A DNA stretch of 37,644 bases from the NCBI GenBank assembly GCA_964558505.1, contig CAZLEI010000012.1, forward strand, positions 1-37,644, given 5' to 3'. This DNA is from CAYMPW01 sp964558505 (GTDB lineage: Archaea; Thermoplasmatota; Thermoplasmata; Methanomassiliicoccales; Methanomethylophilaceae). The stretch's first letter is position 1. Every line of letters begins with the position of its first letter. Below the pieces are notes generated by a model. That model saw only the letters and a list, made by a program, of their open reading frames with translations. It did not search any database and was not told the origin of the DNA. Below, piece by piece: positions 1-7,642 of the stretch. The position numbers and the translations under genes were made by a program.

Positions 1-148
1 ATGATGGGGCGTATATGTTCGGAAGTGAAAAACCTGACGCGGGAACAGATGCCACGGGCATCCTCTCCTTCTATTCTTCTTAGAAGATAGAAGCAGATTA
101 GAAGCAAATAGTAGCAGATAGAAGAAAGGATGACGCGCGCGCCACCGT
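1..148. other. Window edge, no assignable gene
   Basis: Downstream of the PemK-like gene, which reads leftward and stops at 149. Frame 1 stays open from the first base for 29 codons, so a 3' gene tail is possible, but nothing in it is recognisable. The right part is a purine-rich, repetitive tract described separately. Confidence 0.4.
70..128. repeat. A/G-rich imperfect short repeats with a small inverted repeat
   Basis: About four imperfect copies of an 11-base unit resembling AGAAGCAGATT occur in tandem between about 84 and 128. They are preceded by an imperfect inverted repeat (TTCTATTCTTCT facing AGAAGATAGAA). On the minus strand this is a pyrimidine-rich, U-rich stretch directly after the PemK-like gene, so it may simply serve as its archaeal U-tract terminator. 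Confidence 0.4.
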
Positions 149-538
149 TCATATCCCGAGGCATCCCCTGTCCTCTTCGGACAGTGTGCCGATCCTGCGT
201 GCCAGGGAGCTCCTGTCCACGCGCACCGCCGCGACGACCGCGTTCGTCTCCCTGTCGAGGCCGGCGCGGTCAGGGTCCAATATGCGGTGGGTCCTGTTCC
301 CGGAAGTTCCCTGGCTGGTGCAGATGAAGCACGTCACGCCGTCGCCGTCGCATCCGAGGACGATGACGGGGCGGCTCTTCCTGCACCCGTCGCCGCATTT
401 CAGGCCCTCCGCCCACCAGACTTCTCCGCGGACCGGGGTCTGGGACCTGCCGCCGCGGTTGCGGCCGCTGTTCCTCCCCGGCATCCTGACCTTCGCGCCC
501 GGACTGTGCTCCATACCTACGCGCTCCGCGATGTTCAC
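149..538 (-). CDS. PemK/MazF-like toxin, type II toxin-antitoxin endoribonuclease family
   Basis: The product (129 residues from the GTG at 538) carries the PemK/MazF signature: RGEVWWAEG near residues 38-46, then KSRPVIVLGCDGDGVTC and ICTSQ. The family forms small SH3-like barrels that cleave mRNA, tRNA or rRNA. The arginine/glycine-rich N-terminus is probably not part of the fold. An ATG at 514 or 484 is an equally possible start; the upstream GTG at 538 lies only 14 bases from the TATA box shared with the divergent rluF-like gene. No antitoxin gene is visible on its upstream side, because the next gene is divergent. A partner could lie left of the window, or the gene could be solitary. Identification is fairly sure; toxicity is inferred. 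Confidence 0.72.
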   Translation of the reverse strand: MNIAERVGMEHSPGAKVRMPGRNSGRNRGGRSQTPVRGEVWWAEGLKCGDGCRKSRPVIVLGCDGDGVTCFICTSQGTSGNRTHRILDPDRAGLDRETNAVVAAVRVDRSSLARRIGTLSEEDRGCLGI

Positions 539-548
539 GGCGATAGGA

Positions 549-555
549 TTTAAAA
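549..555 (+). promoter_or_regulatory. TATA box of the rluF-like gene
   Basis: TTTAAAA is centred 25 bases before the ATG at 577, the spacing expected for a leaderless archaeal transcript. The same AT element could serve the divergent PemK-like gene on the other strand. Confidence 0.6.
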
Positions 556-576
556 GACCATCGCTTAACCGGTGCC

Positions 577-1296
577 ATGGAAGAATCGGGTGCGCGCGAG
601 GGCGAGAGGCTCAACAAGTACATCGCGGAGTCCGGGGTATGCTCCAGGCGTGCCGCGGACAGGCTCATAGAGGAAGGCCGCGCGGAGATCGACGGCCGCA
701 GGGCAGTGGTAGGGGACCGTGTCCTCCCCGGGCAGACCGTGAAGGTCGACGGGAAGACCGTTGAACCCGAGGAAGAGGACATAATCCTGGCCTTCCACAA
801 GCCGAGGGGGCTCACCTGCACCTCCGACCCCGGGGACCCGGACAGCGTGATATCCTACATCGGATACCCCAAGAGGATCTACTCGGTCGGGCGTCTGGAC
901 AAGGATTCGGAGGGTCTGCTCCTGCTCACGAACAACGGCGACCTTGCGAACCGCATCATGCGCGCACGCTACGACCACGAGAAGGAGTACGTGGTCACCG
1001 TGGACCGCCCGGTCACCGACGATTTCGTCAGGAAGATGGGCGCCGGCGTCCCTCTCGAAGAGGGGCTCACCCGCGAATGCTCCGTGTGCAGGACCGGGGA
1101 GAGGGAATTCACGATAATACTGCAGCAGGGCATCAACCGCCAGGTGCGCAGGATGTGCGAGTACTTCGGATACGACGTCACCCGCCTGGTCCGCGTCCGC
1201 GTGGTCAACATCCTGCTGGGCGACATGCGCGCCGGGAAGTACCGGAGCATAACGAAGGCCGAGCGCGCCGCGCTGTTCGAATCGCTGGGTCTGTGA
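577..1296 (+). CDS. rluF: RluF-like 23S rRNA pseudouridine synthase (RsuA/RluB family)
   Basis: Encodes 239 residues. An S4 RNA-binding domain comes first (about 10-60, RLNKYIAESGVCSRRAADRL). The RsuA/RluB/RluF catalytic domain follows, with the signature SVGRLDKDSEGLLLLTNNGD; the aspartate in GRLD is the catalytic residue. HEKEYVVTVDRPVTDDFV and QGINRQVRRMCEYFGYDV match Escherichia coli RluF (U2604 of 23S rRNA) better than RluB or RsuA, as I recall those sequences. This clade is essentially bacterial, so acquisition by transfer is likely; the exact target uridine is inferred. It starts at a leaderless ATG and is followed after one base by the GNAT gene, so the two are probably cotranscribed. 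Confidence 0.85.
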   Translation: MEESGAREGERLNKYIAESGVCSRRAADRLIEEGRAEIDGRRAVVGDRVLPGQTVKVDGKTVEPEEEDIILAFHKPRGLTCTSDPGDPDSVISYIGYPKRIYSVGRLDKDSEGLLLLTNNGDLANRIMRARYDHEKEYVVTVDRPVTDDFVRKMGAGVPLEEGLTRECSVCRTGEREFTIILQQGINRQVRRMCEYFGYDVTRLVRVRVVNILLGDMRAGKYRSITKAERAALFESLGL

Positions 1297-1297
1297 C

Positions 1298-1864
1298 ATG
1301 CCGCGCATATCGATGTTGGAGCGCCGGCAGGTGCCGGGCGTGCTTGAGATCTCGCTACGCGAGTTGGGATCGGATTACCTGTCGGAGGATGATTTCATCG
1401 AGGCGGTGGATTCGGACGATGTGTTCTGCATCACCGCGTTCGAAGGCGAGAAGGCGCTGGGATTCTCGGTCTGCCGCGTGTTCGGACCCGAGGACGTCGA
1501 TGCGGACCTGAAGCTCCCGGATTCCGCCGAACGCGACAGGATGATGTCCTACGGCCGCATCGGCCTGCTGGATTCGGTGTCCGTTTCGGACGCGGCCAAG
1601 GGCCGCGGCGTGGGGACCTCCATGGTGGAGGCCTGCCTGTCGGAGTTCTCCGCGCGCCGCGCCGACGAGGCGGCGGCCATGGCCTGGAAGTCCGTCACGG
1701 GACGGACGAACATAGCCGGGCTCCTCCTCAGGCACGGATTCCAGCCATCGCTGGAGATACCGGGGTACTGGAACCTGATGGTGGATTCCCCGCTGGGACA
1801 TGACTGCCCGGTGTGCGGGGCGCCTTGCCGGTGCTCGGCGGTGCTGTACTCCAGGCATCTCTGA
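1298..1864 (+). CDS. GNAT-family N-acetyltransferase with C-terminal cysteine motif
   Basis: Encodes 188 residues. The acetyl-CoA binding signature is visible as LLDSVSVSDAAKGRGVGTSM (motif A, R/QxxGxG/A type), and a later NIAGLLLRHGFQ segment matches the family's terminal strand-helix. The last 25 residues contain CPVCGAPCRC, a short cysteine cluster that could bind a metal and is not part of the core fold. The ATG lies one base after the stop of the rluF-like gene, which suggests translational coupling. The substrate cannot be predicted; ribosomal or small-molecule acetylation are both possible. Its 3' end faces the YbjN-like gene with 9 bases between the stops. Confidence 0.8.
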   Translation: MPRISMLERRQVPGVLEISLRELGSDYLSEDDFIEAVDSDDVFCITAFEGEKALGFSVCRVFGPEDVDADLKLPDSAERDRMMSYGRIGLLDSVSVSDAAKGRGVGTSMVEACLSEFSARRADEAAAMAWKSVTGRTNIAGLLLRHGFQPSLEIPGYWNLMVDSPLGHDCPVCGAPCRCSAVLYSRHL

Positions 1865-1873
1865 CGCCGGCGG

Positions 1874-2335
1874 TCACCTGTACATGGTGTTCCAGTCGTC
1901 CGGCAGCAGTTCCTTCAGCTTGCCGTCGTGCTTGTCCGTGATGCCCACGGCGACCGCGATGAGCTTGGCCATGGTCTCCTTGGTTATCCTGCACCCGGTG
2001 TACGTCTGGTACAGCTGATAGAATATCATGTTCCTCTCCCGGTTCAGGGTGAATGCCCCCATGATGGTGGACACGTTTATGTCGTTCAGCGCGGACACGA
2101 TGTGCTCGTGGCGGTGGGGCGGGATCTCGAACATCAGGCCGCAGGTTATGTCGACGATCTCCTCGTTCGGGTACACGCATGCCGCGAGGGAGATCGGCAG
2201 GTCATCGCCCTGGAGTTTCGCAGCTATGATGTACTTCTCCTTGTCGGCCTCGTACTTCAGCTTGTTGTCGTCGCAGGCTCTGCAAAGGAGATCGAACACC
2301 TCTTCGGGCGCCTGCGTCTTCTGTCTGCCCAACAT
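1874..2335 (-). CDS. YbjN-like domain protein
   Basis: Encodes 153 residues with no signal or membrane segment. The layout fits YbjN-type proteins, which share the fold of type III secretion chaperones: an N-terminal helix with basic/acidic residues, a strand pair (EKYIIAAKLQGDDLPISLAACV), then FEIPPHRHEHIVSALNDIN and LNRERNMIFYQLYQTY. The fold suggests protein binding, but no substrate is known. It is divergent from the Hsp70 operon and separated from it by the palindrome-rich tract. A shared role with that operon is possible but only positional. The start at 2335 is the first ATG after an AT-rich element near 2367-2375. Confidence 0.62.
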   Translation of the reverse strand: MLGRQKTQAPEEVFDLLCRACDDNKLKYEADKEKYIIAAKLQGDDLPISLAACVYPNEEIVDITCGLMFEIPPHRHEHIVSALNDINVSTIMGAFTLNRERNMIFYQLYQTYTGCRITKETMAKLIAVAVGITDKHDGKLKELLPDDWNTMYR

Positions 2336-2423
2336 GGACCGGGGTATGCCGTCGGGGCACTTGAACTATTCTATGGCGCATGCCGGCCGATGGATCCTCC
2401 CCGGGTCGCTATATTCAATATAC

Positions 2424-2519
2424 TACACGCGCGCGTGCGCCCGCGTATATCGCGCGCCAGCGCGCGTGTACACGACATGCCCGTGTGCGCGCGTGCGCGA
2501 TGCACCCGTGCACGCGTAC
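2424..2519. repeat. Alternating purine-pyrimidine, palindrome-rich GC/CG tract
   Basis: About 95 bases made almost wholly of CG, GC, CA/TG and TA steps. Several runs alternate strictly between purine and pyrimidine, for example ACACGCGCGCGTGCGC and CGTGTGCGCGCGTGCGCG. Short hairpins are possible, such as GCGCGC-CA-GCGCGC and CGCGATGCAC-CC-GTGCACGCG. It sits between the YbjN-like gene and the TATA box of the Hsp70 operon and codes for nothing recognisable. Such sequence can adopt Z-DNA or cruciform structures. Confidence 0.75.
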
Positions 2520-2521
2520 CA

Positions 2522-2527
2522 TTAAAT
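2522..2527 (+). promoter_or_regulatory. Putative TATA box of the five-gene Hsp70 operon
   Basis: TTAAAT lies directly after the alternating tract, about 28 bases before the ATG at 2553. The spacing fits a leaderless or nearly leaderless transcript. It also argues against an in-frame ATG at 2526, which would fall inside the TATA element. Confidence 0.5.
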
Positions 2528-2552
2528 GCAACGAACATCATATACAGTCGGG

Positions 2553-4607
2553 ATGCACATGAGGGTCGGTATAGATCTCGGAACAACATATTCAACTGTC
2601 TGCAAATACAACTCGTCGACGGAGAAGCCGGAGGTCCTCAAGAACGCCTTCGGCAAGGAGGTGACCCCGTCGGTCATCTGCTTCCTCGACAACGGCGAGA
2701 TAATGATCGGCGAGGACGCCAAGGACATGCAGGCCGGCGGCGCGGGAATGGTCGCCGCGGCCTTCAAGCGCGGGATGGGCGACCCGTCCTACGCATTCGA
2801 CGCATTCGGCAAGGAGTACTCCGCCGAGGAGCTGTCCACGATGCTCCTGCAGCACCTGCTGAAGGAGGCCGAGGCCGATGCCGGCGAGAAGATAGATTCC
2901 GCGGTCATCACCGTGCCCGCATACTTCAACGATTTCCAGCGCACCGCCACCATCCGCGCGGGCGAGGCATGCGGCGTGAAGGTCCTGAAGATCGTCAACG
3001 AGCCCACTGCCGCCGCCGTTTCCTACGGGTACAACAGGACGTCCGGCGACAAGACCATGATGGTCTACGACCTCGGCGGCGGAACCTTCGATGTGACCAT
3101 CGTCAGGATCTCCGACGGCAACATAGAGGTCATCGGCACCGAGGGGGACCACATCCTCGGAGGCAAGGACTGGGACGCGGTCATCGTCAAGTACGTGTGC
3201 GAGCAGTTCGAAGAGGAGTTCGGGACCGACCCCCGCGACGACGTCGCCACGAAGAGCGAGCTCATGGTCGCTGCCGAGAACTACAAGAAAGTGCTGTCCA
3301 AGGCGGACAGCGTCACCATCCAGATCAAATACGACGGGAACACCGGCAAGTACATGATGTCCAGGCAGGAGTTCGACGACCGCACCAGGCACCTGCTCAG
3401 CGCGACGGAGGAGGTATGCACGCACCTCATGGACGACCTCGGCATGTCATGGGACGACATCGACGAGGTCCTCCCCGTCGGCGGGTCCACCAGGATGCCC
3501 CAGGTGGGAGAGTTCATCAAGACCCTGACCCACAAGGACGTCATCGTCCACTCCGACACCGACCTCGCGGTCGCGAAGGGAGCGGCCATCACCGCCGCCA
3601 TGTCGACGGAGGACGGCAAGAAATGCGCCACCGGCCTCAGGGAAGTGTCCATAAAGGACGTCACGGCCCACACGCTGGGAGCTCTGGCCGTCAGCCCCGA
3701 CGGTTCCAGGTACATCAACGAATGGATGATCAACAGGAACTCGTCCGTCCCGGCCATCGTCAAGAAGAACTTCAAGATCCTGCCCAACAACAGGACGGAC
3801 AAGATAGAGGTCTACACCCTCCAGGGCGAATCAAAGGTGCCCCTGGACTGCTATGTCCTCGCCAAGCTCACGATAACGGGATTCTACAACCCCGGCAACG
3901 GGACCACCATCGAGATCGAGTACATCTACGACGAGAACGGCGTGGTCAACGTCCGTGCGTACCAGGAAGGGGAGGCACTCAACGTGGAGTCCGACCCCCT
4001 GCCCGAGGACATCGATTGGATGGGCAGCTCCCCGAAGGATGCCGTGGACACGACATCCGTGAAGGACAAGAACATCGTCCTCTGCGTGGACCTGTCCCGC
4101 AGCATGACCGGCGAGCCCATCGAGAAGGCCCAGGAGTCCATGAAGTCGTTCGTGGAGTCCCTGGCGGCCGACGATGTCAAGTTCGGCCTCGTCGCCTTCG
4201 GGGACAAGGTGAAGATCAAGCAGGACATGACCGACGACAAGTACATGCTGCTCAACGCCATCGACGACCTAAGGGTCAAAGAGGTGGGGCGCGGCACCGA
4301 CGGCAGCCCGTTCGAGACTGCCAGGGGCATGCTCGAGGGACGCAGGGGCATCAACCTGATCGTCGTCCTCACGGACGGCATCTGGGGCAAGAGGGACCGC
4401 GCGCTGAGCCAGTTCGCGGCGGTCAAGGCGGACGGCATCAACACCATCGCCATCGGGTTCGGCGAGGCCGACACCGGATTCCTCATGAGCATCGCCACCC
4501 TCGAAGAGGGCGCACTGTTCACCAGCCTCGACAGGCTCGGCGCGACGTTCAGCACGATCGCATCGGCCATAAGCTCCGGATCAATGGGCCTCAGCGTCCG
4601 CGAATGA
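2553..4607 (+). CDS. Hsp70-family ATPase fused to a C-terminal VWA domain
   Basis: Encodes 684 residues (682 if the ATG at 2559 is used). The N-terminal ~365 residues are a complete Hsp70 nucleotide-binding domain: VGIDLGTTYS (phosphate 1), a lysine in FKRGMG at the DnaK Lys70 position, VNEPTAAAVSYGY, DLGGGTFDVTIV near 173 and PVGGSTRMPQ near 308. DVTAHTLGALAV near 368 begins a short substrate-binding beta-like domain of about 110 residues. No helical lid follows. Instead residues about 505-680 form a von Willebrand A domain with the MIDAS motif DLSRSM (DxSxS) near 511 and LTDGIWG near 605. First gene of a five-gene operon; its stop overlaps the next start as ATGA. Family assignment is firm. 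The function (a chaperone ATPase bound to a metal-dependent interaction module) is inferred. Confidence 0.9.
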   Translation: MHMRVGIDLGTTYSTVCKYNSSTEKPEVLKNAFGKEVTPSVICFLDNGEIMIGEDAKDMQAGGAGMVAAAFKRGMGDPSYAFDAFGKEYSAEELSTMLLQHLLKEAEADAGEKIDSAVITVPAYFNDFQRTATIRAGEACGVKVLKIVNEPTAAAVSYGYNRTSGDKTMMVYDLGGGTFDVTIVRISDGNIEVIGTEGDHILGGKDWDAVIVKYVCEQFEEEFGTDPRDDVATKSELMVAAENYKKVLSKADSVTIQIKYDGNTGKYMMSRQEFDDRTRHLLSATEEVCTHLMDDLGMSWDDIDEVLPVGGSTRMPQVGEFIKTLTHKDVIVHSDTDLAVAKGAAITAAMSTEDGKKCATGLREVSIKDVTAHTLGALAVSPDGSRYINEWMINRNSSVPAIVKKNFKILPNNRTDKIEVYTLQGESKVPLDCYVLAKLTITGFYNPGNGTTIEIEYIYDENGVVNVRAYQEGEALNVESDPLPEDIDWMGSSPKDAVDTTSVKDKNIVLCVDLSRSMTGEPIEKAQESMKSFVESLAADDVKFGLVAFGDKVKIKQDMTDDKYMLLNAIDDLRVKEVGRGTDGSPFETARGMLEGRRGINLIVVLTDGIWGKRDRALSQFAAVKADGINTIAIGFGEADTGFLMSIATLEEGALFTSLDRLGATFSTIASAISSGSMGLSVRE

Positions 4608-7600
4608 CGGATGGTAAGATGGCGCAGGACAGGGAGAACTACTGTTGGCTTATCGGCCTCAATCCTCTGAAAGAGAGCACGTACAAGCCGGATCAGATAA
4701 CCAAGGCTATCGACAAGAAGGTCGCCAGGTGGAAGAAGGAAGCGAGCGACAAGCAGAACGACCCGCAGATGCGTTTCGCGTCGGATGCCAACTACAAGCT
4801 CGAGGACGACATACGCAGGGTGTTCGCCGACCCGGTTCTCCGCAAGAAGGAGTTCAAGGAAGGGACCGAGCTGCTGAAGTCCAAGGCCACCAGGCTGACC
4901 AAGGACGCGCTGATCCTCCACAACGGCACCAAGGTGCTCATCCCGGGCACCGCCGACAAGTACATCAAGACGCTCAAATGGGACGGCATATCGAAGGACG
5001 ACATGCTCTTCTTCGCCGGCCTCAAGGAGTACAAGCTGCCGGAGATCGTCAGCTCCAAGGTCATCGCCGCCTACAAGGGCGTGCTCAGCACCCAGAGCCA
5101 GACGGTCGCGGAGATGCTGAACTCCCTGATCGGCAACAAGGACCTGGACATCAAGGCGAAGATGCTCTCCGAGACGACCTCGAACACCCTGATCAAGGAG
5201 GCGTTCGATATCTGCGAGAAGAGGGTCAACAACCTCCGCGTGGGCCTGCTGTCCACCCAGGACACCTACATCCAGGCCATGAGGGCGGTGAAGCTCGTCT
5301 TCACGCCGGACAAGGAGATGAACTCGTTCATCAAGTACTGCGCCTGCCAGAAGGCCCTCGCCCCCATCTATCAGAGGATGGACGAGGACTACCACCTCCC
5401 GTTCACCAGGAAGTACATCGACGGCCTGCTCATGGACGTCCGCGGGCAGAACGTGGACAGCGCCATGGCCATCGCCCTCCTGGAGGAGTACTGCGTCAGG
5501 AAGAAGTACATCGCTAACTTCTCCACGAAGGAGAGCGTCATCGTCCAGTGCCCCTCCTGCTACGCGTACCTGGAGGATTCCAAGGACCTGCGCAAGTGCA
5601 CGCAGTGCGGATGCGACCTGCGCACCGTCTGCCCCAACTGCAGGACGGAGCAGACCGCGGGCAACAACGTCTGCAAGAAGTGCGGCTTCGATTTCGCCAA
5701 GAGCATGAACGCCGCCAAGGACAGCGAGCGCAAGTTCAAGCTGGCCCTCCGCAACGGGGACATGAAGAACGCCAAATCGTCCCTTGACGACATCCAGAGG
5801 ACATACGGCACCTACATGGGCCTCGCCGCCATGAACCAGGCCTTCCGCGAAGCGTCCGGCCGCATGAACCAGGCCACCTCCCAGATAGACCAGGCGTACA
5901 AGCAGAAGCGCTACTTCGACGTCAAGAACCACTGCGAAGCGGCGGAGCTGGATTTCCAGGGGCTGTTTGATTCCGACTACGAACTCAAGAAGAAGCGCGA
6001 CGATTCCGTCGCCAGGGTGAAGGACGCGGAGGAGCTGTGCGCCCAGGGCGAGGCGGCCGCCGACCCCGAGGCGAAGATGCAGCTGTACGTCTCCGCCGCC
6101 GAGAGGTGCCCGGACCATCCGGCCGCCAAGGCGAAGCTCAGGGAGCATCCCCCCGAGGGTCCCGCGGACGCTTCCGCGGTCGCGAAGGACTCCGTGATCC
6201 TGGTCAAATGGGCGATCCCTGTGGATTACAAGGGCATGATGTTCAGCGTCTATCGCGGCCGCGGCTCGATGCCGCAGGTCGACGACAGCACCGTGCCCAT
6301 CGACATCGTGTCGGGCAGCACGTTCGTGGACCGCAGCGCGGACCCGGGCGTGGAGTATTATTACACAGTGCATTCCAAGCGCTGGGGCGTCCTCTCCAGG
6401 GAGGCCGCCTCCTGCGGCCCGGTGGTCATGATCGCCGATGTGACAACCGTGCAGATCGAGGCCATCGACGGCGGCCTGCGCCTGTCCTACGAGAAGCCCA
6501 GGGGCTGCACCAAGGTGCGCATCTGGCGCAAGGAGGGTGCGAAGGCCAGCGGCGTGGGCGAGGAGGTGGAGGTGATCCACAACGGCGAGACGGTCATCGA
6601 CGACATCGGCCTCCGCGGGGATGTGAAGTACTTCTACCTCTTCGTCGCGGAGTACACGGTCAAGAAGAGGACCGAGCGCTCCCCGGGCACCGTTTTCTCC
6701 GGCACCACCGTGAGGATCCCGGACCCCGTGAGGAACATGGACATCAGGTGGAACAAGAAGGACGGGACGTACACCGCGAGATGGGAGAACAAGGACGAGG
6801 TCCTGCTGTTCTCGTCGCCCAAGAGGGTGAAGATGTACGGGAAGATGGTCCCCCTGGCCGACGTCAACTCCTGGATGACCCAGATACATTCGCTGTCATC
6901 GGACGACAAGAGCATGACCTTCAGCCTCCCGGACGGCGCCGTCCAGTACATCTACCCCATGGTGCCCTTCGGCAAGATGGCCGTCCGCGGCAAGGAGATG
7001 ATGGTGGCCAACCTGAAGCCGTTCAGGGACGTGGAGGTCGCCATGAGCGGCGACTACTGCGTGCTCACGATGAACTGGCCCACCGCCGCGGAATCCGCGG
7101 TCATCGCGGTCATGGACGACGGGACGCCGTCCGGTCACGACGACCCCGCCGCGGAGAAGATACGCGTGGCCCGCGAGGCGTACAACGCCGACAAGCAGGT
7201 CAGGATCCCCATGAAGAACTCCAAGAAGAGGACGGTGGGGATCTATGCGGTGTACGACGTGGAGGGCGACAAGATACCCTCCCGCGGACTCGTCATCGAC
7301 GTCTACTCCGGAAGGTCCAGCAAGGTCAGGTACCGCATCAGCAAGGAGAGGGAGACCAAGGGCGAGACCCTGATCTCGGTGGATTTCATAACCGAGGCCG
7401 GGATCACGTCGATCCCGCCGGTGATGGCAGTCTCCGTCCAGGAGGGGATACCCCTCAAGAGGTGGGACGGGGAGTGCATCTGGAGGTCGGTCGAGCCCGT
7501 GCGCATGTCCAACGGCATGGTCACGGTCAGCATGACCGTGAAGAGGCACGTCGACCTCGAGAGGGTCAGGCTCTTCTTCGAGAAGGACGACGATTACAAC

Positions 7601-7642
7601 CTGTTCAAGTTCATACATCCGCTGTACGGGAGGGACAAGTGA
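4604..7642 (+). CDS. Large multidomain protein: J-like N-terminus, zinc ribbons, helical repeats, fibronectin III-like domains
   Basis: Encodes 1012 residues, starting at the ATG of the ATGA overlap with the Hsp70-VWA stop; an ATG at 4619 is an alternative. Residues about 10-100 (ENYCWLIGLNP, then helices ending in DIRRVFADPVLRKKEFKEG) resemble a degenerate J-like domain without a clear HPD motif. A long helical region follows. Two zinc ribbons occupy about 315-362 (CPSCY, CTQCGCDL, CPNC, CKKCGFDF). Residues about 365-510 are alpha-helical, TPR- or coiled-coil-like. From about 525 to the end come several beta-sandwich, fibronectin III-like segments, e.g. SVYRGRGSMPQ and GVEYYYTVHSKRWG. No signal or membrane segment is seen, so it should be cytoplasmic. 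It may be a scaffold or client adaptor for the Hsp70 and GTPase. No precise family name is claimed. Confidence 0.8.
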   Translation: MTDGKMAQDRENYCWLIGLNPLKESTYKPDQITKAIDKKVARWKKEASDKQNDPQMRFASDANYKLEDDIRRVFADPVLRKKEFKEGTELLKSKATRLTKDALILHNGTKVLIPGTADKYIKTLKWDGISKDDMLFFAGLKEYKLPEIVSSKVIAAYKGVLSTQSQTVAEMLNSLIGNKDLDIKAKMLSETTSNTLIKEAFDICEKRVNNLRVGLLSTQDTYIQAMRAVKLVFTPDKEMNSFIKYCACQKALAPIYQRMDEDYHLPFTRKYIDGLLMDVRGQNVDSAMAIALLEEYCVRKKYIANFSTKESVIVQCPSCYAYLEDSKDLRKCTQCGCDLRTVCPNCRTEQTAGNNVCKKCGFDFAKSMNAAKDSERKFKLALRNGDMKNAKSSLDDIQRTYGTYMGLAAMNQAFREASGRMNQATSQIDQAYKQKRYFDVKNHCEAAELDFQGLFDSDYELKKKRDDSVARVKDAEELCAQGEAAADPEAKMQLYVSAAERCPDHPAAKAKLREHPPEGPADASAVAKDSVILVKWAIPVDYKGMMFSVYRGRGSMPQVDDSTVPIDIVSGSTFVDRSADPGVEYYYTVHSKRWGVLSREAASCGPVVMIADVTTVQIEAIDGGLRLSYEKPRGCTKVRIWRKEGAKASGVGEEVEVIHNGETVIDDIGLRGDVKYFYLFVAEYTVKKRTERSPGTVFSGTTVRIPDPVRNMDIRWNKKDGTYTARWENKDEVLLFSSPKRVKMYGKMVPLADVNSWMTQIHSLSSDDKSMTFSLPDGAVQYIYPMVPFGKMAVRGKEMMVANLKPFRDVEVAMSGDYCVLTMNWPTAAESAVIAVMDDGTPSGHDDPAAEKIRVAREAYNADKQVRIPMKNSKKRTVGIYAVYDVEGDKIPSRGLVIDVYSGRSSKVRYRISKERETKGETLISVDFITEAGITSIPPVMAVSVQEGIPLKRWDGECIWRSVEPVRMSNGMVTVSMTVKRHVDLERVRLFFEKDDDYNLFKFIHPLYGRDK

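Noticed and set aside
1..90. 29-codon open frame from the first base
   Set aside because: Could be a gene tail, but it is short, unrecognisable and unsupported by any signal.
2526..2552. Earlier ATG for the Hsp70-VWA protein
   Set aside because: It falls inside the probable TATA box. Family N-termini begin directly at the GIDLGTT strand.
1928..4603. Upstream extension of the open frame that contains the 1012-residue protein
   Set aside because: It overlaps the YbjN-like and Hsp70-VWA genes and reads as arginine/histidine-rich low-complexity sequence, typical of a GC-rich shadow frame. The real start is the ATGA overlap at 4604.
3926..6889. 987-codon open frame on the minus strand
   Set aside because: Antisense to the Hsp70-VWA and scaffold genes. 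It is rich in H, G, L and V with no domain, as expected from antisense of GC-rich codons.
6037..7641. Open frame preceding the GTPase in the same frame
   Set aside because: Overlaps the scaffold gene and is arginine/glycine-rich. The GTPase starts at 7642 with its zinc ribbons.
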